This document shows, one piece after another, positions 1 to 6,962 of a stretch of DNA of 14,398 nt. Source of the DNA: an uncultured Actinomycetes bacterium. GTDB lineage: Bacteria; Actinomycetota; CALGFH01. Location of the stretch: NCBI GenBank assembly GCA_937881255.1, contig CALGFH010000332.1:1-14398 (forward strand), read 5' to 3'. The notes below the pieces were generated by a model. The model saw nothing but the letters and a program-made list of their open reading frames with translations, was not told the origin of the DNA and did no database searches. A program made the translations under genes and the position numbers. Every line of letters begins with the position of its first letter. The first letter of the stretch is position 1.

Positions 1-2
1 CG

Positions 3-488
3 CCGGTCACCGTCCGCCCGGCCACCCTGGACGACGTCGACGCGGTGGTGGCCGTGCTGGTCGAGGTGGCCGGCGAGGGCCGCTGGATCGCCACCGAGGC
101 CCCCGTCGACGTCGAGCAGCGCCGCCGCCGCATGGTCGAGGACGTCGAGCGCGAGGAGGCGATCGTGCTGGTCGCCGAGGCCGGCGGCCAGGTCGTGGGC
201 GAGCTCGGCCTCTACCTGGCCCGCTACGGCGTGGCCGACCTGGGCATGGCCGTGGCCGCCGGCTGGCGGGGCCGCGGCGTCGGCACCGCCTTGCTGGCCG
301 AGGCGATCGCGCGGGCCCGCAAGGCCGGCGCCCACAAGATCGCCCTTCAGGTCTGGCCCCACAACCGGGCCGCCATCGCCCTCTACGAGCGCCACGGCTT
401 CCAGCGCGAGGGCTACCTGACCAGGCACTACCGGCGCCGCTCGGGCGAGCTGTGGGACGCGATCATCATGGGCCTGCGACTGGACTGA
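3..488 (+). CDS. GNAT family N-acetyltransferase (5' end outside window)
   Basis: GCN5-related acetyltransferase that moves an acetyl group from acetyl-CoA to an amine; the substrate cannot be told from sequence. The frame is open to the left edge and reads VTVRPATLDDVDAVVAVL before the first possible internal start (GTG at 45). That is a typical GNAT beta1-alpha1 opening, so the true start lies just upstream of the window. The acetyl-CoA pyrophosphate-binding motif is visible as RGRGVGTALL (nt 270-299). The family's C-terminal signature follows: HNRAAIALYERHGF, then a beta strand ending in the stop at 486-488. The length (at least 161 residues) is normal for a single-domain GNAT. It lies 24 bp upstream of valS on the same strand. 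The fold assignment is secure; RimI-like or small-molecule specificity is unknown. Confidence 0.85.
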   Translation, partial: PVTVRPATLDDVDAVVAVLVEVAGEGRWIATEAPVDVEQRRRRMVEDVEREEAIVLVAEAGGQVVGELGLYLARYGVADLGMAVAAGWRGRGVGTALLAEAIARARKAGAHKIALQVWPHNRAAIALYERHGFQREGYLTRHYRRRSGELWDAIIMGLRLD

Positions 489-497
489 CAGCGCGGG

Positions 498-503
498 TAG
501 GCT
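498..503 (+). promoter_or_regulatory. Candidate -10 box (TAGGCT) for a leaderless valS transcript
   Basis: TAGGCT matches TANNNT and ends 9 nt before the valS ATG. No SD-like purine run precedes that ATG. This is the geometry of actinobacterial leaderless genes. No convincing -35 is seen. The box lies in the 24-bp gap after the GNAT stop, so valS may be transcribed both alone and by read-through. Confidence 0.35.
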
Positions 504-512
504 GACCGCCTC

Positions 513-3098
513 ATGGAGCCCAAGCCGCCGACCAAGCCGACCCTCGACGGGCTCGAGCGCAAGTGGGCCGACCGGTGGGCGCGCAGCGGCGTCTACCGCT
601 TCGACCGCACCCGGTCGCGGGTCGAGGTGTTCTCGATCGACACCCCGCCGCCGACGGTCAGCGGCTCGCTCCACCTGGGCCACGCCTTCTCCTACACCCA
701 GACCGACGTGATCGCCCGCTTCCAGCGGATGCGCGGCCGGGCGGTGTTCTACCCGATGGGCTGGGACGACAACGGCCTGCCGACCGAGCGCCGGGTCCAG
801 CAGCACTTCGGCGTCCGCTGCGACCCGTCCCTGCCCTACAAGCCGGCCTTCGAGCCGCCCGAGTGGCCGTCCCGGCAGCCGATCGCCGTCTCCCGGCCCA
901 ACTTCGTCGAGCTCTGCAGCCAGCTCACCATGGCGGACGAGCAGGCCTTCGAGGCCACCTTCCGGCGCCTGGGGCTGTCGGTCGACTGGTCGCTGACCTA
1001 CGCCACCGTCGGCGAGCAGGCCCGGCGGGCCTCCCAGCGGGCGTTCCTGCGCCTGCTGGCCAAGGGCCTGGCCTACCAGGCCGACGCCCCGACCCTGTGG
1101 GAGGTCGACTTCCACACCGCCGTCGCCCAGGCCGAGCTGGAGGACCGCGAGGTCGAGGGCATGTCCTACCGGCTGCGGTTCACGGAGGGGTCCGGGGAAC
1201 CCCGAGGGGGTGCCCCGGTCAATCGGGCTCCGGCGATCGAGGTCGACACCACCCGGCCCGAGCTGCTGGCGGCCTGCGTGGCCCTGGTCGTCCACCCCGA
1301 CGACGGGCGCTTCGCCGACCTCCAGGGCACCACCGTGCGGACGCCGCTGTTCGGGGCCGAGGTGCCGGTGCTGGCCCACAAGCTGGCCGACCCCGGCAAG
1401 GGGACGGGCATCGCCATGCTCTGCACCTTCGGCGACCCGACCGACCTGGTCTGGTGGCGCGAGCTGGGCCTGCCCATGCGGCCGGTGCTGGACCAGGACG
1501 GCACCATCCGGCCGGTCGCCTGGGGCTCGCCCGGGTTCGGCTGCGCCGACCCGGCGGCCGCCCAGCGGGCCCACGACCAGCTGGCCGGCCTGCCCCTGCA
1601 CCGGGCCCGGGAGCGGGCGGCGGCCATGCTGCGCCAGGCCGGCGCCCTGGCCGCGCCCCCGGCCCGCGTCACCCAGACGGTCAAGTTCTACGAGCACGGC
1701 AGCCAGCCGGTGGAGATCCTGACCAGCCGCCAGTGGTTCGTCCGCACCGTCAGCCTCAAGGACGCCCTGCTGGCCAGGGGGAGCGAGCTGTCCTGGCACC
1801 CCGAGTGGATGCGCAGCCGCTTCCAGAACTGGGTCGACGGGCTCTCGGCCGACTGGTGCGTCAGCCGCCAGCGCTTCTTCGGGGTGCCGTTCCCGCTCTG
1901 GTACCCGGTGACCGAGGACGGCCAGGTCGACCACGACCACCCGCTGGTGCCCTCCGAGGCCCGGCTGCCGATCGACCCGTCCACCGACGTGCCAGAAGGC
2001 TACGTCCAGGCCGACCGGGACCGGCCAGGCGGCTTCGCCGGCGCCCCCGGCGTGATGGACACCTGGGCGACCTCGGCCATCACCCCCGAGATCGCCGGCG
2101 GCTGGGAGGACGACCCCGACCTGTTCGCCCGCGTGTTCCCCATGGACCTGCGGCCCCAGGGCCACGACATCATCCGCACCTGGCTGTTCTACTCGCTGGC
2201 CAGGGCGCACGTGGAGCACGGCACGGTCCCGTGGGCGCACGCGGTCATCGCCGGCTGGGTGGTCGACCCCAACCGGCGCAAGCTGGCCAAGTCCCGGGGG
2301 GACGCGCTCACCCCGGCCGACGCCCTGGAGCGCTTCGGGGCCGACGCCCTGCGCCACTGGGCGGCCGGCAAGCGGGCCGGGGTCGACACCACCCTGGACG
2401 AGGGCCAGCTGCGGGTCGGGCGCCGCCTGGCCACCAAGCTGCTGCACGCCTCCCGCTTCGTGCTCACCCTCGACGGCGCCGGCGCCGCCGAGGCCACCCG
2501 GGCCCTCGACCGGGCCATGCTGGCCGGCCTGGCCGGGGTGGTCGACGAGGCCACCGCCGCCTTCGAGGCCTATGAGCCGGCCCGGGCCCTGGAGGCCGGC
2601 GAGGCCTTCTTCTGGACCTTCTGCGACCACTACCTGGAGCTGGTCAAGGGCCGGGCCTACGGCGAGGACGGCCCGGCCGGCCAGGCCTCGGCCGTCGGCG
2701 CCCTGCGCCTGGCCCTCGACACCCTGGTCCGCCTGTTCGCCCCGGTGCTGCCGTTCGTCACCGAGGAGGTCTGGTCGTGGTGGCGCGACGGCTCGGTCCA
2801 CCGCGGCCCCTGGCCCGAGGGGGGCCCGCTGCGGGCCGCCACCGGGGTGGAACGGCCCAGCCCCCTGGCGCTGGAGGCCGCCACCGCCGTCCTGGCCGAG
2901 GTCCGCCGGGCCAAGACCGCCGCCCGCCGGTCGCTGCGCACCCCGGTCCGCCGGGTCGAGGTCGCCGACCGCCCCGAGCGCCTCGAGGTCCTGGCCGAGG
3001 TCGCCGGCGACCTGCGCCGGGCCGGTGCCATCGCCGACCTGGTCCTGCTCGATCCCGCCGACGGCCTCACGGTCACCGTCGAGCTGGCCGGCGGCTAG
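513..3098 (+). CDS. valS: Valine--tRNA ligase (class I, actinobacterial type-2-like)
   Basis: Charges tRNA-Val with valine in the cytoplasm and hydrolyses mischarged Thr-tRNA-Val. The 861-residue chain has the class Ia layout. The HIGH motif is HLGH (residues 54-57) within PPPTVSGSLHLGHAF. The CP1 editing domain contains the conserved TTRPELL. WCVSRQRFFGVPFP follows, and the KMSKS loop is present as KLAKS (590-594). An anticodon-binding helical domain fills the last third. The protein is shorter than the E. coli-type enzyme (about 950 residues) and its end does not look like the long C-terminal coiled coil. With the KLAKSRGDALTP loop, this fits the shorter 'type 2' ValRS that I recall from many actinobacteria. 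A glycine/proline-rich segment (about residues 226-242), encoded by a GC palindrome, precedes the editing motif (see repeat entry). The start is the ATG at 513; no SD is visible. The gene converges on the release-factor gene with 10 bp between stops. Confidence 0.95.
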   Translation: MEPKPPTKPTLDGLERKWADRWARSGVYRFDRTRSRVEVFSIDTPPPTVSGSLHLGHAFSYTQTDVIARFQRMRGRAVFYPMGWDDNGLPTERRVQQHFGVRCDPSLPYKPAFEPPEWPSRQPIAVSRPNFVELCSQLTMADEQAFEATFRRLGLSVDWSLTYATVGEQARRASQRAFLRLLAKGLAYQADAPTLWEVDFHTAVAQAELEDREVEGMSYRLRFTEGSGEPRGGAPVNRAPAIEVDTTRPELLAACVALVVHPDDGRFADLQGTTVRTPLFGAEVPVLAHKLADPGKGTGIAMLCTFGDPTDLVWWRELGLPMRPVLDQDGTIRPVAWGSPGFGCADPAAAQRAHDQLAGLPLHRARERAAAMLRQAGALAAPPARVTQTVKFYEHGSQPVEILTSRQWFVRTVSLKDALLARGSELSWHPEWMRSRFQNWVDGLSADWCVSRQRFFGVPFPLWYPVTEDGQVDHDHPLVPSEARLPIDPSTDVPEGYVQADRDRPGGFAGAPGVMDTWATSAITPEIAGGWEDDPDLFARVFPMDLRPQGHDIIRTWLFYSLARAHVEHGTVPWAHAVIAGWVVDPNRRKLAKSRGDALTPADALERFGADALRHWAAGKRAGVDTTLDEGQLRVGRRLATKLLHASRFVLTLDGAGAAEATRALDRAMLAGLAGVVDEATAAFEAYEPARALEAGEAFFWTFCDHYLELVKGRAYGEDGPAGQASAVGALRLALDTLVRLFAPVLPFVTEEVWSWWRDGSVHRGPWPEGGPLRAATGVERPSPLALEAATAVLAEVRRAKTAARRSLRTPVRRVEVADRPERLEVLAEVAGDLRRAGAIADLVLLDPADGLTVTVELAGG
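1187..1218. repeat. Nested GC palindrome inside valS, possibly a small in-frame insertion
   Basis: Two interleaved inverted repeats: GGGGT (1187-1191) with ACCCC (1199-1203), and CCGGGG (1192-1197) with CCCCGG (1213-1218). A CCCC/GGGG pair lies inside the second. The DNA encodes a Gly/Pro/Arg/Ala-rich stretch just before the editing-domain TTRPE motif. Actinobacterial ValRS sequences I remember have a shorter connection here. Whether it is a mobile-type insertion or lineage drift cannot be told from one sequence. Confidence 0.35.
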
Positions 3099-3108
3099 CC
3101 CGGGCCGC

Positions 3109-3546
3109 TCAGTCGTCGTCGGGCCGCCGGGGCCGCTCCCGGAGGCGCTTGGTGGTGGAGCGGCGGCGCTTGGTCTCGACCCGGCGGGCGGCCGCGGCTC
3201 GGGAGGGGCGGGTCGGGCGGCGGGCCTTCGGGGTGGCCAGGGCGGCGGCCAGCAGCTCGGCGAACCGCTCGACGGCCGCCCGGCGGTTGGCCAGCTGGCT
3301 CCGCTGGGCCTGGGCGACCACCCGCAGCACGCCCCCCGAGTCGAGCCTTGGCCCCAGGCGGCGCACGGCCAGCTCCTTGGCCTCGTCGGTCAGCGACGGC
3401 GACCCGGCCAGGTCGAAGCGGAGCTCGACCCGCGAGTCGGTGGTGTTCACCCCCTGCCCGCCCGGCCCCGAGGCCCGGCTGGCCCGGAACTCGAGCTCGG
3501 CCACGGGGATGGCGACCTCGGGTGTGATCCGGATCACCTCGCTCAT
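3109..3546 (-). CDS. arfB: Peptidyl-tRNA hydrolase / ribosome-rescue release factor, ArfB (YaeJ) type
   Basis: Frees nascent chains from ribosomes stalled on mRNAs without a stop codon by hydrolysing peptidyl-tRNA in the large-subunit centre. The 145-residue protein is essentially one RF-1 catalytic domain. The catalytic GGQ is at residues 29-31 in RASRASGPGGQGVNTTDSRV, the class signature, and there is no stop-codon recognition domain. The C-terminal tail (about 108-141) is a run of Arg/Lys, as in ArfB, where the basic tail enters the empty mRNA channel. I chose the ATG at 3546 because GAGGG lies 4 nt upstream (3551-3555) and the protein then opens with MSEVIRITPEVAIPVAELEF, normal for the family. 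A longer frame exists upstream but reads as non-coding. It converges on valS and diverges from the secreted-protein gene at 3702. Confidence 0.92.
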   Translation of the reverse strand: MSEVIRITPEVAIPVAELEFRASRASGPGGQGVNTTDSRVELRFDLAGSPSLTDEAKELAVRRLGPRLDSGGVLRVVAQAQRSQLANRRAAVERFAELLAAALATPKARRPTRPSRAAAARRVETKRRRSTTKRLRERPRRPDDD

Positions 3547-3588
3547 ATTTCCCTCGAATCCCCAGAACCGCTGAATCGCCCCTCGACG

Positions 3589-3606
3589 ACCGTCTCCGCA
3601 GACGGT
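3589..3606. promoter_or_regulatory. Inverted repeat in the divergent intergenic region
   Basis: ACCGTCT (3589-3595) and AGACGGT (3600-3606) are perfect complements around a 4-nt spacer. They lie between the ArfB-type gene and the divergent secreted-protein gene, about 43 bp from the former start and 95 bp from the latter. The position suits an operator for either promoter. A hairpin in the 5' leader is the alternative. No clear -10/-35 pair can be assigned. Confidence 0.35.
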
Positions 3607-3701
3607 ACAAACAGTGCTTCCACCTCCGCCCACTCCCCATTCTCGCAAGGCACCACCGGTCCCAAACGCCTGTGAAGATCCCGATCACGGGGGAGGAGCA
3701 G

Positions 3702-4316
3702 ATGCGCACTCGGTTGCTCGCGGTCATGGTGACCGCGCTGGTCCTGGCGCTGGCGGCGCCGGCCATGGCCGACCCGCGGGCGGACGCCCGCGACCGCCGG
3801 AAGGCGATGCAGCCCAGCGGCGGGGATCGCGTCGCCTTCGTCGCCAACGGCGAGACCAGGGAGAACCTGGAGCAGGTCGTCGTCAACCACTTCGGCAACC
3901 CCGACCAGGGGCAGGTCCTCATCCAGACCTGGGTCGAGCCCGACTGGACCGACGCCGAGGCGGTCGACATCCAGGCCGCGGTCCAGGCGGTCAAGATCCG
4001 CCGGGCCGGCGCCGGGTTCGCCAAGCGGATCGCCATCCGGGTCGAGCTCTACGACAACGACGGCATCGCGCCGAACTTTCACGCCGGCTCCTCCACGGTG
4101 AACACCGGCGACGTCAACGGCACCGCCTATGTGCAGACGCCCGAGGCCGGCAACCTGACCGACCCGAGCCGTCCCTGCCTGTGGTTCTCGGTGGCCTTCT
4201 ACTCGATCCGCTGGGACGACAACACCCTGAGCTCGGGCCGCGTGCTGGTGGCCCAGGGCGACTGGGTCAACCCGATCTGCCTGGTCACCCCGGCCTCCGA
4301 CCTGCGGGCCCGCTAG
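3702..4316 (+). CDS. Secreted protein of unknown function
   Basis: No family recognised. The 204-residue product begins with a textbook Sec signal peptide: two Arg in MRTR, a hydrophobic core (LLAVMVTALVLALAAP) and a predicted cleavage after AMA (residue 23). The mature chain of about 181 residues starts DPRADARD. It is acidic and rich in alternating beta-strand-like segments (VLIQTWVEPDW, IAIRVELYDND, LWFSVAFYSIRWDD). Two Cys (in PCLWF and ICLV) could form a disulfide. There is no lipobox, LPXTG or later membrane helix. The ATG at 3702 was preferred over a GTG at 3672 because GGAGG (3692-3696) sits 5 nt before it and the signal peptide then starts at residue 1. It stands alone on its strand and ends 2 bp from the convergent GH15 gene. 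Export is well supported; function is unknown. Confidence 0.85.
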   Translation: MRTRLLAVMVTALVLALAAPAMADPRADARDRRKAMQPSGGDRVAFVANGETRENLEQVVVNHFGNPDQGQVLIQTWVEPDWTDAEAVDIQAAVQAVKIRRAGAGFAKRIAIRVELYDNDGIAPNFHAGSSTVNTGDVNGTAYVQTPEAGNLTDPSRPCLWFSVAFYSIRWDDNTLSSGRVLVAQGDWVNPICLVTPASDLRAR

Positions 4317-4318
4317 CG

Positions 4319-6115
4319 TCACTCCGTGTGCCGGGCCCAGGCCGGCGTGGGGCCCTCGGACAGGTAGTTGGCGGTGTTGACGAGGGCGACGTGGGAGAAC
4401 GCCTGGGGGAAGTTGCCGAGCTGGCGGCCCGAGGACGGGTCGAACTCCTCGGCCAGCAGGCCGACGTCGTTGCGGAGGGTGAGGAGGCGCTCGAAGATGG
4501 CCAGCGCCTCATCGCGCCGGCCCATCAGGGCCAGGTTGTCGGCCAGCCAGAAGGTGCAGGCCAGGAAGGTCCCCTCGCCGGGGGGCAGCCCGTCCACCGA
4601 CTGCGACCCGTCGGGCGGGTAGCGGTGGACCAGGCCGTCGACGGTCAGCTCGCGCTGGATGGCGGCCACCGTCCCCTTGACCCGCGGGTCGTCGGCGGGC
4701 AGGAACCCGACCAGGGGGATCAGGAGCAGGCTGGCGTCCAGGTGGTCGGCCCCGTAGAACTGCACGAAGGTGTCGCGCTCGGCGTCGTAGCCCTCGCGGC
4801 AGACCTCGTCGTGGAGCTCGCGCCGGACCGCCCGCCAGCGGTCCACCGGGCCGTCGTGGCCCATCAGCTCGACCGCCTTGATGGCCCGGTCGAGGGCGAC
4901 CCAGGCCATCACCTTGGAGTGGGTGAAGTGCCGCCGGGGACCGCGGATCTCCCAGATGCCCTCGTCGGGCTCGCGCCACTTCGACTCCAGGAACTCGAGC
5001 AGGGCCTGCTGCAGGTCCCAGACCGGCTCGTCGCTCTCCAGGCCGATGTGGTGGCCCAGGTGCAGGGTGTCCATGACCTCGCCGTAGACGTCGAGCTGGA
5101 ACTGGTTCACGGCCGCGTTGCCGATCCGCACCGGCGCCGACCGCTCGTAGCCGGGCAGCCAGGGAAGCTCCTGCTCGGTGATGCGCCGCTCGCCGGCCAC
5201 CCCGTAGAGGATCTGCATCTGCCGCGGCTGGCCGGCCACGGCCCGCAGCAGCCACTCCCGCCACGCCTTGGCCTCGGAGGCCAGCCCGGCCAGCATCAGG
5301 GCCGAGAGGGTGAAGGTGGCGTCCCGCAGCCAGCAGTAGCGGTAGTCCCAGTTGCGGACCCCGCCCAGCTGCTCGGGCAGCGAGGTGGTCGGGGCGGCCA
5401 CGATCCCGCCGGTGGGGGCGTAGGTCAGCGCCTTGAGGGTGAGCAGGGAGCGGATCACCGCGTCCTGCCAGCCGCCGCCGTAGTCGACGTGGCTGGCCCA
5501 CTTGCCCCACCAGGCCTCGGTGTCGGCCAGGGCCCGGATGGGGTCGATCCGCCGCGGGGCCGGGCGGTGCGAGGCGTGCCAGGTGAGCATGAACGGCGCC
5601 CGCTCGCCCTCGGCCACGGTGAAGTCGGCCAGGGTGCTCCAGTTCTCGCCCCGCACCGGCACCGGGGTGCGCAGCCAGACCGAGTCGGGCCCGGCGACCG
5701 CGTGCAGGGCCCCGTCGATGTGCCGGACCCAGGGCACGATCGAGCCGTAGTCGAAGCGGATGGTCAGCTCCATCCGCATCGGCACCCGGCCCTTGACCCC
5801 TTCGACGATCCGGGCCACGTCCGGGTCCCACTGGCGCGGCGGCATGCAGTCGACCACCCGAACGATCCCGTCGTCGGTGCGGTACTCGGTCTCCAGGACC
5901 AGGGTGTCGCCCTGGTAGCGGCGCCGGACCTCCCGGACGGGACCGGCCGGGGCGAGCAGCCAGCGGCCGTTGGACCGGTCGCCGAGCAGGGCCGCGAAGC
6001 AGGCCGGCGAGTCGAAGCGGGGCAGGCACAGCCAGTCGATCGACCCCTCCCGGCTGACCAGGCCGGCGGTGTGGGTGTCGCCGATCAGCGCGTAGTCCTC
6101 GATGGGCGCCGCCAT
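4319..6115 (-). CDS. Glycoside hydrolase family 15 protein (trehalase/glucoamylase type)
   Basis: An inverting alpha-glucosidase-fold enzyme. Members with this 598-residue two-domain form include bacterial glucoamylases and mycobacterial-type trehalases, so the substrate (trehalose or alpha-glucan) is not settled by sequence. The N-terminal beta domain opens with PIEDYALIGDTHTAGLVS, typical for the family. The (alpha/alpha)6 barrel follows from about residue 215, with RNWDYRYCWLRDAT (254-267). The region EPDEGIWEIRG (382-392) probably holds the general acid (E385 candidate). LLAEEFDP near 553-560 probably holds the general base, followed by GNFPQAFSH. There is no signal peptide, so it is cytoplasmic. 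The ATG at 6115 lies 3 bp after the stop of the GAF-ANTAR gene and has no SD, so translation is probably coupled to it. The sigma-factor and ANTAR neighbours suggest stress- or nutrient-controlled use of a storage or osmolyte sugar (inference). Confidence 0.92.
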   Translation of the reverse strand: MAAPIEDYALIGDTHTAGLVSREGSIDWLCLPRFDSPACFAALLGDRSNGRWLLAPAGPVREVRRRYQGDTLVLETEYRTDDGIVRVVDCMPPRQWDPDVARIVEGVKGRVPMRMELTIRFDYGSIVPWVRHIDGALHAVAGPDSVWLRTPVPVRGENWSTLADFTVAEGERAPFMLTWHASHRPAPRRIDPIRALADTEAWWGKWASHVDYGGGWQDAVIRSLLTLKALTYAPTGGIVAAPTTSLPEQLGGVRNWDYRYCWLRDATFTLSALMLAGLASEAKAWREWLLRAVAGQPRQMQILYGVAGERRITEQELPWLPGYERSAPVRIGNAAVNQFQLDVYGEVMDTLHLGHHIGLESDEPVWDLQQALLEFLESKWREPDEGIWEIRGPRRHFTHSKVMAWVALDRAIKAVELMGHDGPVDRWRAVRRELHDEVCREGYDAERDTFVQFYGADHLDASLLLIPLVGFLPADDPRVKGTVAAIQRELTVDGLVHRYPPDGSQSVDGLPPGEGTFLACTFWLADNLALMGRRDEALAIFERLLTLRNDVGLLAEEFDPSSGRQLGNFPQAFSHVALVNTANYLSEGPTPAWARHTE

Positions 6116-6118
6116 CGG

Positions 6119-6826
6119 TCAGCCGGGGAGGCGGGCGCCGGCCACCGTCTGCCTGGCGACCTCGTCCAGGCGGCGGCGGGTGGCCCGGGCGTGGCCCCGC
6201 AGGAGCTCGAAGGCGGCCTGCTGGTCGACGCCCCGGCGCTCCATGATGACGCCCTTGGCCTGCTCGATCAGGCTGCGGTGGTCGAGGGCCTGCTGGAGCT
6301 GGCCGGCCGCCTTGCCGCTGAGATGGGCGCGCACGGCCGCCCGGAGCAGCGAGGCGACCACCCGGGTGTAGGCCTGGATGGCGGCGACGTCGGACTGGTC
6401 CCAGCGGTGGGGGCGGGCGGCGTAGACGTTGAGGGTGCCCACCGGGCCCTCGCGCAGGTTGATCGGCACGCCGAGGACGGCGTGGACGCCGTGCCCGGCG
6501 GCCAGCGGGCCGACCGACGGCCAGCGCGGGTCGGCGGCCATGTTCCCGGCCAGGACCGGGGCGTCCTCGAGGAAGGCGTCGACGCAGGGACCCTCGCCGA
6601 ACTGCTCCTGGAGCGACTCGAGCATCCGGCCCGGCTCGTCGGAGGCGGCCACGTAGCGGAGCGACCCGTCCTCGCTGAGCAGCATCAGCCCGGCGCCGTC
6701 GACCTTGAACAGCTGGTCGGTCTCGGAGACGGCCAGCTCCAGGGCGGCGTCCAGCCCGGTGTCGACCGGGTCGACACCCTCCAGGCGGGCCACGCTCTTG
6801 GCCAGGGCGTCAGAATCGATGCTCAT
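6119..6826 (-). CDS. GAF-ANTAR domain regulator (RNA-binding antiterminator)
   Basis: Cytoplasmic sensor-regulator. ANTAR domains bind RNA hairpins and stop transcription termination; the N-terminal GAF domain senses a ligand or signal. The 235-residue protein has a GAF domain at about 20-165 (FGEGPCVDAFLEDAPVLAGN, then VPINLREGPVGTLNVYA) and a C-terminal ANTAR domain at about 174-230. The ANTAR signature is LIEQAKGVIMERRGVDQQ followed by a three-helix bundle ending DEVARQTV. No receiver Asp domain and no transmembrane helix are seen. The ATG at 6826 has no SD, but TATGAT lies 8 nt upstream, so a leaderless mRNA is likely. The GH15 gene starts 3 bp after the stop, making it the obvious regulated partner. 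The ligand is unknown. Confidence 0.9.
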   Translation of the reverse strand: MSIDSDALAKSVARLEGVDPVDTGLDAALELAVSETDQLFKVDGAGLMLLSEDGSLRYVAASDEPGRMLESLQEQFGEGPCVDAFLEDAPVLAGNMAADPRWPSVGPLAAGHGVHAVLGVPINLREGPVGTLNVYAARPHRWDQSDVAAIQAYTRVVASLLRAAVRAHLSGKAAGQLQQALDHRSLIEQAKGVIMERRGVDQQAAFELLRGHARATRRRLDEVARQTVAGARLPG

Positions 6827-6834
6827 CGGGGCCC

Positions 6835-6840
6835 ATCATA
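6835..6840 (-). promoter_or_regulatory. Candidate -10 box (TATGAT) for the GAF-ANTAR/GH15 operon
   Basis: On the minus strand TATGAT ends 8 nt before the ATG at 6826, which has no SD. This places transcription start at or next to the A of the start codon. The box follows directly after the palindrome at 6850-6882, whose near arm covers the expected -35 area. Confidence 0.5.
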
Positions 6841-6849
6841 GTTTTGCGG

Positions 6850-6882
6850 CCTCAAGGGTGCCTGAAGCAGGCACCCTTGAGG
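6850..6882. terminator. Perfect 14-bp inverted repeat: terminator hairpin and/or operator
   Basis: CCTCAAGGGTGCCT (6850-6863) and AGGCACCCTTGAGG (6869-6882) are perfect complements around a 5-nt loop. The hairpin lies 80 bp after the sigma-factor stop (minus strand) and just upstream of the GAF-ANTAR promoter. No T-tract follows on the minus strand (CCGCAAAAC), so it is not a classic intrinsic terminator. Because it covers the -35 side of TATGAT it could instead be a protein-binding site. The structure is certain; the role is inferred. Confidence 0.6.
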
Positions 6883-6886
6883 CACA

Positions 6887-6917
6887 GGAGGGCGGGGTCT
6901 CGGCCCTCCCGGGGAGG
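6887..6917. other. Second inverted-repeat cluster after the sigma-factor gene
   Basis: GGAGGGC (6887-6893) pairs with GCCCTCC (6903-6909) around 9 nt. Overlapping it, CCTCC (6905-6909) can pair with GGAGG (6913-6917). The two hairpins exclude each other. They lie between the sigma-factor stop (6963) and the 14-bp palindrome, so the sigma transcript ends in two tandem hairpin blocks, plausibly its terminator region. Confidence 0.35.
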
Positions 6918-6962
6918 CGTTGCCAGCCGGGAGGCTTCCAAACCGCCCGCTGGCCCGGCCCG

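Noticed and set aside
3614..6841. 1075-codon plus-strand open frame
   Set aside because: It is the antisense shadow of the GH15 and GAF-ANTAR genes, made long by the high GC content. Those genes have full family motifs.
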